Source: Rhizobacter sp. | Lineage (GTDB): Bacteria; Pseudomonadota; Gammaproteobacteria; Burkholderiales; Burkholderiaceae_C | DNA: 5,695 bases | Direction of reading: 5' to 3' | Assembly: GCA_025351675.1 (NCBI GenBank) | Contig: JANXVK010000404.1 | Span: 1-5,695, forward strand | In this document: piece after piece, positions 1 to 5,695 of the stretch | Layout: each line of letters opens with the position of its first letter | How positions within the stretch are numbered: the stretch's first letter is position 1 | Translations under genes and position numbers: made by a program | Notes under the pieces: model-generated | The model's database searches: none | What the model was told of the DNA's origin: nothing | What the model saw: the letters and a program-made list of their open reading frames with translations, nothing else

Positions 1-1
1 G

Positions 2-829
2 TCGAACTACCTCACTTGCGAAGGCCGCGAACTCCACTACACCGAGTGGGGCGCGCAGCACCGCGAGACCGTGATCGCATGGCATGGCCTCGCGCGCACC
101 GGGCGCGACATGGACGACCTGGCCGCGCACCTCGCAACACGCTACCGCGTGATCTGCCCCGACACGATCGGCCGCGGCCTGAGCCAGTGGAGCCCCGATC
201 CCGAACGCGAATACTGCCTCGCGTTCTACGAGAAGCTCGCGGTCGCCTTGGTCAACGGGCTCGGGCTCGATCGATTCCACTGGATCGGCACCTCGATGGG
301 CGGCGCGATCGGCATGCACGCCGCCGCCGGCGCGCTGCGTGGCCGGATCCGCCGGCTGGTCGTCAACGACAGCGGCCCCGAGGTCGCCGCCGCGGCGCTC
401 GAGCGCATCCGCGGTTATGCCGGCAGCCCGGCGGCCTTCGCCACCGTGACCGAACTCGAGGCCTACTTCCGCAGCGTCTACAAACCCTATGGCGCGATGA
501 GCGACGCGCAATGGCGGCGCCTGACCGAAACCTCGACGCGGCGCCTGCCCGACGGCCGCGTCACGCCGCACTACGACCCGGCGATGGTGATGCAGTTCAC
601 CCACCACACCGACGAGTACCAGCAATGGGACGACTGGGATCGGCTCGACATCCCGGTCTTGTGCCTGCGTGGCGAGAACTCGGATCTGTTGCTGCGCGAA
701 ACCGCGGATCAAATGCGGCAGCGCGGGCCTTGCGCGGTGGTTGTCGAGATCGCCGGGTGCGGGCATGCGCCGGCGTTGAACACGCCCGATCAATGGGCGC
801 TGGTGGAGCGGTTTTTCGCGGCGGCGTGA
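2..829 (+). CDS. Alpha/beta hydrolase, 5'-truncated by the window edge
   Basis: The reading frame is open from base 2 to a TGA at 827-829, giving 275 visible residues; the start codon is upstream of the window. A GTG at 71 could be taken as a start, but the 23 residues before it read as the usual first beta strands of the fold (ending ELHYTEWG), so the real protein begins earlier. In visible numbering, HG at 28-29 fits the oxyanion-hole loop. GTSMGG around Ser98 (codon 293-295) is the nucleophile elbow, Asp228 in RGENSD is the likely acid, and His255 in GCGHAPAL completes the triad. Residues about 120-200 form a helical cap. No signal peptide or membrane segment is visible, so it is probably cytoplasmic. 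The family covers esterases, lactonases, C-C hydrolases and haloperoxidase-like enzymes; the substrate cannot be told from sequence. It converges on the kinase gene with only 10 bases between stop codons. Family assignment is firm; specific function is unknown. Confidence 0.93.
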   Translation, partial: SNYLTCEGRELHYTEWGAQHRETVIAWHGLARTGRDMDDLAAHLATRYRVICPDTIGRGLSQWSPDPEREYCLAFYEKLAVALVNGLGLDRFHWIGTSMGGAIGMHAAAGALRGRIRRLVVNDSGPEVAAAALERIRGYAGSPAAFATVTELEAYFRSVYKPYGAMSDAQWRRLTETSTRRLPDGRVTPHYDPAMVMQFTHHTDEYQQWDDWDRLDIPVLCLRGENSDLLLRETADQMRQRGPCAVVVEIAGCGHAPALNTPDQWALVERFFAAA

Positions 830-835
830 GCCGCG
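817..835. other. Short GC palindrome at the convergent gene junction
   Basis: CGCGGC at 817-822 and GCCGCG at 830-835 can pair around a 7-base loop that contains the hydrolase stop codon. It lies exactly between two convergent genes. However, no T tract follows it in either direction: the run of five T at 812-816 lies upstream on the plus strand and reads as A on the minus strand. It may impede both transcripts but is not a standard intrinsic terminator, and such a short GC inverted repeat can arise by chance in DNA this GC-rich. Confidence 0.2.
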
Positions 836-839
836 GCGT

Positions 840-2591
840 TCAATCGCGATCCGCCACGAGCCACTGGCTCAGCACGCTGCGAAGCTGTTCGAGTTGCATC
901 GGCTTGGTCAGGTGCTCGTCCATGCCGGCGGCCAGGCTGGCCTGCCGGTCGGAGCCCATCGCGTGGGCTGTCAGCGCGATGATCGGGAAACGCCGCAGCT
1001 CACCGGACGCCTGCAGCGCGCGCAGGCGACGCGTGGTCTCCAACCCGTCCATGCCGGGCATCTGGATGTCCATCAGCACCAGATCGGGCGGCGTGCTCTG
1101 GCAGCTCAGGATCGCCTCTTCGCCGCTGCCGACGACCGCCGGCCGCAGCACGAGTGCGGCCACCATCTCCCTCGCGATGTTCTGGTTCATCAGGTTGTCT
1201 TCGACGACCAGCACGCCGGGCTGCGCATCGGGTGGCAGCACCAGTGCCATCGGCGCCAGCGGTTGGGCGCCAGCGATCGGCGTGTCGGCCCGCAGGAGCG
1301 CGTGCAGGTCGGCGGGCGCCAATGGGGCGATCGCGATCTTCATTTCGAATCGCTCGGTCGCGGCGTGCACGGTGCTGAGGCCGAAGTCGGGGCGGAGCAG
1401 CAGCGTCACAGGCACGCCGGCGCGCAGGCCGCGGCGCAGGCGCTCGAAGTCGGCGTCGGCCGTCAGCGTGTCTTCGGCGATCACGACACAAGCTGGCGAC
1501 TGCCCCGGTTGCGCACTCAAACGCGCGATCGCGTCGCCGATGCCCGTATCGCGCACGCGCAGCCGGACTTGGCAGGGTGCGCCTTCAATGCCGGCCTCGA
1601 CCGCGACGATCAGCACGATGCCGCCGCGGTCGGTGAACTTGATAGCGTTGCCGAGCAGGTTGGAGATGATCTGGCGCAGGCGGCCGGCATCGGCGCGCAC
1701 CTGCGTCATGTCGCCCACGTAGTCGAAGCCGACCTGCAGGCCCTTGCGGCGCACCGAGGGCATGAAGCTGCGCAGCGTCTCGCAAGCGAGGCCGGCGAGG
1801 TCGACGGGTTCGTCGCGCAATTGCAGACGGCCGGTCTCGGCGCGCGCGAAGTCGAGCACGTCGTCGAGAAAGCCGAGCAGTGCCTGGCCGGCCTGCTGCG
1901 CGAGTTCGAGGTAGCGGCGCTGCTCGGCGCCGAGCGCGAGCGCCTGCGCGAGCTGGTTCATGCCGAGCACGCCGTTCAGCGGCGTGCGCAGCTCGTGGCT
2001 CATGTGGGCGAGAAAACTCGCCTTGGCCTGGTTTGCGCGCTCGGCTTCGAGGCGCTGCGTCTCGGCCTGCTGCAGCGCTGCCGCCAGGCCTTGCGTGCGC
2101 TCGCTGACGCGCTGTTCGAGCACCGCCTGCTGCGTCTTCAGCGCTGCAGTGGCGATGACCTGATCGTGAACGTCGCAAAGCGCGCCGACGAGGATCGCTG
2201 CTTTGCCGTTCGTGTCGTGCCAGACGGTGAAACGCCCACGAAATAAGCGGTAGCTCCCGTCTTTCACCATCATGCGCGATTGGGCTTCGCCGGTGCCCAG
2301 CATCTGCGATGCGCAAGCAAAAGCCTGTTCCACGCCGGCGAAGTCGTCAGGGTGGAGGCGGCTGCGCACGACCTTCATTGCGTTCGGCAACTCGTGGTCG
2401 GCGAAGCCAAGCAGCGACTTGCAGCGTGGCGAGTACCAAACCTCGCCGGTAGCGAGGTCGCGCTCCCGGACACCTTCGTTCAAGCTGTCGAACCGCCGGC
2501 GATCGTTGCGCGCGGCAGCGCCCGGCACGCTTTGCGATGGGGCCGGAACGGGGGGGGTCCGGCGCGAGTATTTGCGCAATCGGATCGTCAC
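840..2591 (-). CDS. PAS hybrid histidine kinase with truncated ATPase domain
   Basis: The protein has 583 residues and no membrane segment, so it is a cytoplasmic sensor. A PAS domain with PAC tail covers about 33-143 (ATGEVWYSPR, LHPDD, then VKDGSYR). A coiled coil runs about 145-192. The HisKA domain follows, with phospho-acceptor His199 in HMSHELRTPLNG (codon 1995-1997). HATPase_c begins near 299, with an N box at 311-320 (key Asn315) and a G1 box DTGIG at 348-352. Immediately afterwards the F box, ATP lid and GTGLGL G2 box are absent. Residues 353-435 instead resemble the second half of a degenerate receiver. The C-terminal receiver (about 459-578) is complete: acidic Glu464/Asp465, phospho-acceptor Asp508 in LMDIQMPGMDG, Thr541 and Lys563. 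There is no HPt domain. Start: GTG at 2589-2591, with no clear Shine-Dalgarno. An ATG at 2593-2595 lies in another frame and joins this one if one base of the G8 tract (2550-2557) is lost. The pieces are certain; kinase activity is doubtful. It may be a phosphatase, scaffold or decaying gene. Confidence 0.88.
   Translation of the reverse strand: MTIRLRKYSRRTPPVPAPSQSVPGAAARNDRRRFDSLNEGVRERDLATGEVWYSPRCKSLLGFADHELPNAMKVVRSRLHPDDFAGVEQAFACASQMLGTGEAQSRMMVKDGSYRLFRGRFTVWHDTNGKAAILVGALCDVHDQVIATAALKTQQAVLEQRVSERTQGLAAALQQAETQRLEAERANQAKASFLAHMSHELRTPLNGVLGMNQLAQALALGAEQRRYLELAQQAGQALLGFLDDVLDFARAETGRLQLRDEPVDLAGLACETLRSFMPSVRRKGLQVGFDYVGDMTQVRADAGRLRQIISNLLGNAIKFTDRGGIVLIVAVEAGIEGAPCQVRLRVRDTGIGDAIARLSAQPGQSPACVVIAEDTLTADADFERLRRGLRAGVPVTLLLRPDFGLSTVHAATERFEMKIAIAPLAPADLHALLRADTPIAGAQPLAPMALVLPPDAQPGVLVVEDNLMNQNIAREMVAALVLRPAVVGSGEEAILSCQSTPPDLVLMDIQMPGMDGLETTRRLRALQASGELRRFPIIALTAHAMGSDRQASLAAGMDEHLTKPMQLEQLRSVLSQWLVADRD
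2550..2557. repeat. G8 homopolymer within the 5' end of the kinase gene
   Basis: Eight consecutive G on the plus strand read as C8 in the kinase message, about codons 12-14 of the annotated protein. Upstream of the tract, the ATG at 2593-2595 opens a frame starting MSDDPIAQILAPDPP. Downstream, the kinase continues in the frame used by the GTG at 2589-2591. Removing one C joins the ATG frame to the kinase frame. The tract could be a slippage site, a programmed frameshift, a sequencing error, or simply part of a correct GTG-initiated gene. Confidence 0.6.
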
Positions 2592-2695
2592 TCATGCGGC
2601 ACGGGCGATTCGGGCGAAGCGCGGATGTCAGCCCCGGATCGCTCGGGCGGGGCGGGGTCTTTGGGCGCAGGCTGCGGCAAATGCCACACGGTCCC

Positions 2696-2701
2696 TAGAA
2701 T
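2696..2701 (+). promoter_or_regulatory. Possible -10 element for the uvrA-like gene
   Basis: TAGAAT differs from the TATAAT consensus at one position and lies 30 bases before the ATG at 2732, a plausible distance for a short 5' leader. No good -35 hexamer sits at the right spacing: CTGCGG at about 2672-2677 is poor, and TTGGGC at 2661-2666 is too far upstream. This is a weak call. Confidence 0.3.
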
Positions 2702-2714
2702 CCTCCGCTCGCAC

Positions 2715-2721
2715 AGGAAAG
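2715..2721 (+). promoter_or_regulatory. Ribosome binding site for the uvrA-like gene
   Basis: AGGAAAG is a purine-rich Shine-Dalgarno-like sequence ending 10 bases before the ATG at 2732-2734. It supports that ATG, after which the conserved UvrA N-terminus (IRIRGARQHNLKNLDLDI) begins almost at once. Confidence 0.6.
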
Positions 2722-2731
2722 TAGTCTCCTC

Positions 2732-5695
2732 ATGGCTTCCGGTCTGATCCGCATTCGCGGCGCTCGACAGCACAACCTCAAGAACCTCGACCTCGACATC
2801 CGCACCGGCGAGATGACGGTCGTGACCGGGCCGAGCGGCTCGGGCAAGTCGAGCCTGGTGTTCGACACGCTGTATGCCGAAGGCCAGCGGCGCTACGTCG
2901 AGACCTTCAGCGCCTACGCGCGCCAATTCCTCGACCGCATGGACCGGCCCGCGGTCGACCGCGTCGACGGCGTACCGCCCGCGATCGCGATCGACCAGAC
3001 GAACCCGGTGCGCAGCTCGCGCTCGACCGTCGGCACGATGACCGAGCTGAACGATCACCTGAAGCTCTTGTTTGCGCGCGCCGCGCAGCTCTTCGACAAG
3101 CAGAGCGCGCGGCCGGTGCGCCACGATTCGCCCGAGACGATTTACGCCGACCTGATGGCGCGCACGGCGGGCAGCGACCCGCGGCTGGTCGTCACCTTCC
3201 CGGTCGAGCTGCCGGGCGGCACGAGCGCCGACGAAGTCGCGCAGTGGCTCGCCGCGAGCGGCTTCACGCGCGTGCAGGCCGAGCGCGAGGTCGCGTCACC
3301 GACCGGCCCGCGCACGAGCCCCGCCGGGCCGCCCCAAGGAGCGAGCGCCCCCTCGGGGGGCAGCGCCGCGGCGCCAGCCGCAAGCGTGGGGGTCAACAAG
3401 GTCCTCGACGTGGTCGCCGATCGCTTCCGTTTGCAAGGCACCGAAAAGATTCGCGCTATCGAGGCGATCGAGACGGCGCTGAAGCGCGGCAGCGGCCGCG
3501 TGATCGTCTATGCGCTGAAGGACGAAGGCGAGCCCGAGCTCTGGCGCTTCTCGACCGGCCTGCATTCGCCCGAGAGCGACATCCGCTACGCCGACCCGCA
3601 GCCCGCGCTGTTCAGCTTCAACTCGGCCTGGGGCGCCTGCGAAACCTGCCGCGGCTTCGGCCGCGTGATCGGCGTCGACTACGGCCTCGTCATCCCCGAT
3701 CACCGCAAGACGCTGCGCTCGGGTGCGATCAAGACGCTGCAGACGCCGGCCTGGAAAGAGAACCAGGACGACCTGATGCAGTACGCCGGCGAGGCCGGCA
3801 TCCCGCGCGACACCGCGTGGGCGCAGCTCACCGAAGCGCAGAAGCACTGGGTCATCGACGGCTCGCCGAACTGGAACGGCAAGTGGAACAAGCAGTGGTA
3901 CGGCGTCAAGCGCTTCTTCGAGTACCTCGAATCCAAGGCCTACAAGATGCACATCCGCGTGCTCTTGTCGAAGTACCGCGCGTACACGCCTTGCAGCGTT
4001 TGTGGCGGTGCGCGGCTCAAGACCGAATCGCTGCTGTGGCGCCTCGGCACGAAGGAAGATGCCGACGCGGTGCTCGCGCCCGAGAAGCGCTTCATGCCCG
4101 TCGGCGTGAGCTGGTCGCGCGCGCAGCTCGAGGCGCTGCCGGGGCTGACGGTCCACGACCTGATGCTGATCCCGCTGGAGCGGCTGCACCGCTTCTTCGA
4201 CCAGCTCACGCTGCCGAGCACGATGCTCGACGACGCGCTGAAGCTGCTGCAGGGCGAAATCCGCACGCGCTTGAAGTACCTTGTCGATGTCGGCATCGGC
4301 TACCTGACGCTCGACCGCCAGAGCCGCACGCTCAGCGGCGGCGAGGTGCAGCGCATCAATCTGACCACCGCACTCGGCACCTCGCTCGTCAACACGATGT
4401 TCGTGCTCGACGAGCCGAGCATCGGCCTGCACCCGCGCGACATGAACCGCATCATCGAGGCGATGCACCGGCTGCGCGACGCGGGTAACACGCTGGTCGT
4501 CGTCGAGCACGACCCGGCGGTGATGCTCGCCGCCGATCGCCTGATTGACATGGGCCCCGGCCCGGGCGAGCGCGGTGGTTCGATCGTGTTCGACGGCACG
4601 CCCGATGCGATCCGCCACGCCGACACGCTGACCGGCGCCTACCTCGGCGGCCGCAAGCATGTCGGCATGGGCATCAAGCGGTTGATGAGCGAGAAGACGC
4701 CGAAGCTGATCCTGGAGGGCGCGCGCGATCACAACCTGAAGAACGTCACGGTCGAGTTCCCGCTACTGCACCTCGTGTGCGTGACCGGCGTCTCGGGCTC
4801 GGGCAAATCGACGCTGATGCAGGACGTGCTCGCGCCCGCGCTCGCGCGCCACTTCGGCAAGGCGACCGACGCGCCCGGCGAGTTCGGGGCGCTTCTCGGT
4901 GCCGACTGGTTGAGCGATGCCGTGTTCGTCGACCAGTCGCCGATCGGCAAGACCCCGCGCTCAAACCCGGCCAGTTACGTCGGCGCGTTCGACGAGATCC
5001 GCAAGCTGTTCGCGCAAGCGCCGCTCGCCGTGCAGCGCGGCTACGGCCCCGGCATGTTCAGCTTCAACGCCGGCAACGGCCGCTGCCCGACCTGCGGCGG
5101 TTCGGGCTTCGAGCACGTCGAGATGCAGTTCCTCAGCGACGTGTACTTGCGCTGCCCCGATTGCGACGGCCGCCGCTATCGCGCGGAAATTCTCGACATC
5201 AAGATCGACCGGCGTTTGCCCGGTGACGTGATCCGCGATCTGAGCGTGGCCGACGTGCTCGAACTCACCGTCAGCGAAGCCGTGCAACTCTTCCGCGACG
5301 ACCGCGAGGTGTTGCGCGTGCTGCAGCCGATCGTCGACGTCGGCCTGGAATACGTGAAGCTCGGCCAGCCGGTGCCGACGCTGTCGGGTGGCGAAGCGCA
5401 GCGCCTGAAGCTCGCGGGCTTTCTCGCCGAGAGCTCGCAGTCGCAGACCGCGAGCCGCCAGGCGGTGGCGAAACGCGGCACGCTGTTCATGTTCGACGAG
5501 CCGACCACCGGGCTGCACTTCGACGACATCGCGAAGCTGATGCGGTCGTTCCGCAAGCTGCTCGACGCGGGGCATTCCATCATCGTGATCGAGCACAACC
5601 TCGACGTGATCCGCGCGGCCGACTGGCTGATCGACCTCGGGCCCGAAGGCGGCGACGCCGGCGGGTTCGTCGTCTGCACCGGCACGCCCGAGGAC
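2732..5695 (+). CDS. uvrA: UvrA-family excinuclease ATPase, 3' end beyond window
   Basis: UvrA is the DNA-damage-recognition ATPase of UvrABC nucleotide excision repair. It dimerises on DNA and loads UvrB. The 988 visible residues contain both ABC modules. First module: Walker A TGPSGSGKSS (Lys39), signature LSGGEVQR (534-541; usually LSGGEAQR), Walker B VLDEPS (Asp560, Glu561) and His593. Second module: Walker A TGVSGSGKST (Lys692), signature LSGGEAQR (884-891), Walker B FDEPTTGLH (Asp922, Glu923) and His955. The C-terminal zinc module is intact (Cys785, Cys788, Cys808, Cys811). The N-terminal zinc module has only its second pair (Cys303, Cys306); the first CPxC pair is absent from 270-300. 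Another CxxC lies at 421/424. A UvrB-binding-like region (about 119-262) is interrupted at about 188-223 by a low-complexity insert encoded by a palindromic repeat. The 310-420 segment is Trp-rich and unlike the E. coli insertion domain. E. coli UvrA has 940 residues; the visible end corresponds to roughly its residue 922. The symbol denotes the family: this may be a paralogue rather than the main housekeeping UvrA. Confidence 0.9.
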   Translation, partial: MASGLIRIRGARQHNLKNLDLDIRTGEMTVVTGPSGSGKSSLVFDTLYAEGQRRYVETFSAYARQFLDRMDRPAVDRVDGVPPAIAIDQTNPVRSSRSTVGTMTELNDHLKLLFARAAQLFDKQSARPVRHDSPETIYADLMARTAGSDPRLVVTFPVELPGGTSADEVAQWLAASGFTRVQAEREVASPTGPRTSPAGPPQGASAPSGGSAAAPAASVGVNKVLDVVADRFRLQGTEKIRAIEAIETALKRGSGRVIVYALKDEGEPELWRFSTGLHSPESDIRYADPQPALFSFNSAWGACETCRGFGRVIGVDYGLVIPDHRKTLRSGAIKTLQTPAWKENQDDLMQYAGEAGIPRDTAWAQLTEAQKHWVIDGSPNWNGKWNKQWYGVKRFFEYLESKAYKMHIRVLLSKYRAYTPCSVCGGARLKTESLLWRLGTKEDADAVLAPEKRFMPVGVSWSRAQLEALPGLTVHDLMLIPLERLHRFFDQLTLPSTMLDDALKLLQGEIRTRLKYLVDVGIGYLTLDRQSRTLSGGEVQRINLTTALGTSLVNTMFVLDEPSIGLHPRDMNRIIEAMHRLRDAGNTLVVVEHDPAVMLAADRLIDMGPGPGERGGSIVFDGTPDAIRHADTLTGAYLGGRKHVGMGIKRLMSEKTPKLILEGARDHNLKNVTVEFPLLHLVCVTGVSGSGKSTLMQDVLAPALARHFGKATDAPGEFGALLGADWLSDAVFVDQSPIGKTPRSNPASYVGAFDEIRKLFAQAPLAVQRGYGPGMFSFNAGNGRCPTCGGSGFEHVEMQFLSDVYLRCPDCDGRRYRAEILDIKIDRRLPGDVIRDLSVADVLELTVSEAVQLFRDDREVLRVLQPIVDVGLEYVKLGQPVPTLSGGEAQRLKLAGFLAESSQSQTASRQAVAKRGTLFMFDEPTTGLHFDDIAKLMRSFRKLLDAGHSIIVIEHNLDVIRAADWLIDLGPEGGDAGGFVVCTGTPED
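3326..3394 (+). repeat. GC-rich palindromic element embedded in frame in the uvrA-like gene
   Basis: The core GCCCCC-TCG-GGGGGC (3347-3361) is a perfect 6-bp stem with a 3-base loop. Outer arms CCCCA (3332-3336) and TGGGG (3387-3391) can also pair, giving a nested palindrome. The layout, GGGCCGCCCCAAGG then CCCCCTCGGGGGGCAGCG then GCGTGGGGGTC, matches my recollection of a dispersed intergenic repeat common in Comamonadaceae and relatives; I cannot verify this here. Translated, it gives residues about 199-221, rich in Pro, Ala, Gly and Ser, where UvrA proteins usually have a short loop. Length and frame keep the gene open. Confidence 0.6.

Larger units (their letters stand above)
2596..2731. 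other. Intergenic region between divergent kinase and uvrA-like genes
   Basis: These 136 bases must hold the promoters of both divergent genes. They contain a G-rich stretch (about 2644-2658), a TAGAAT hexamer near the uvrA-like gene and a ribosome binding site next to its ATG. I searched by eye for a LexA-type CTGT-N8-ACAG operator and found none. I also see no clear Shine-Dalgarno before the kinase start and no convincing long inverted repeat. Confidence 0.5.

Noticed and set aside
817..835. Intrinsic terminator between hydrolase and kinase genes
   Set aside because: The hairpin exists but no T tract follows it on either transcript, so I list it only as a palindrome.
16..1722. Long plus-strand open frame (568 codons) spanning the hydrolase and the antisense of the kinase
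   Set aside because: It encodes Arg/Pro/Ala/Ser-rich low-complexity sequence with no domain, and crosses two well-supported genes in the wrong frame or strand. It is a typical high-GC shadow.
894..2246. Plus-strand open frame (450 codons) antisense to the kinase gene
   Set aside because: His/Gln/Arg/Ala-rich composition reflects complemented codons of the kinase; no motif is recognisable and the opposite strand has a clear multi-domain protein.
3326..3394. The hairpin in the uvrA-like gene as a transcription terminator or gene boundary
   Set aside because: The reading frame continues through it into conserved UvrA sequence (VLDVVADRF and onward), and there is no T tract after the stem.
3296..4732. 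Minus-strand open frame (478 codons) antisense to the uvrA-like gene
   Set aside because: Composition is that of a GC-rich antisense shadow, with no domain or ribosome binding site; the plus-strand UvrA motifs are unambiguous.
4961..5596. Minus-strand open frame (211 codons) antisense to the end of the uvrA-like gene
   Set aside because: Also a shadow: Ala/Arg/Val/His-rich, with no recognisable family, and fully overlaps the second ABC module of the UvrA-like protein.

Overview
The window looks like chromosomal DNA of a high-GC betaproteobacterium, most likely a Burkholderiales member (Comamonadaceae/Sphaerotilaceae-like). Three things suggest this: strong G/C bias at third codon positions, the look of the three encoded proteins, and a GC-rich palindromic repeat of a kind I recall from that order. 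The assignment is inference. No RNA gene, insertion sequence, CRISPR array or plasmid function is visible.

There are three genes. Positions 2-829 (+) hold the 3'-terminal part of an alpha/beta hydrolase gene whose start lies before the window; its Ser-Asp-His triad is visible. It converges, with a 10-base gap, on a minus-strand gene (840-2591) for a soluble PAS hybrid histidine kinase. A 136-138 base intergenic region then separates that kinase from a divergent, long uvrA-family gene. This gene starts at 2732 and is still open at the end of the window (988 codons visible).

The genes do not form an obvious pathway. The hydrolase is probably metabolic, the kinase is a signalling protein, and the UvrA-like ATPase belongs to nucleotide excision repair or is a relative of it. 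Adjacency of the last two is divergent and may mean nothing functionally.

The main interest is inside the genes. (1) The kinase appears to carry an in-frame internal deletion that joins the G1 box of its ATPase domain directly to the second half of a degenerate receiver domain. The ATP lid and G2 box are therefore missing, although the phospho-accepting His and the terminal receiver are intact. (2) An eight-base G tract near the kinase start sits where a one-base change would swap the GTG-initiated N-terminus for an ATG-initiated one. (3) The uvrA-like gene contains, in frame, a GC-rich palindromic element translated as a Pro/Ala/Gly/Ser-rich linker within the UvrB-binding region. (4) The same protein lacks the first Cys pair of the N-terminal zinc module. 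I see no convincing evidence of a wholly new multi-gene system here.
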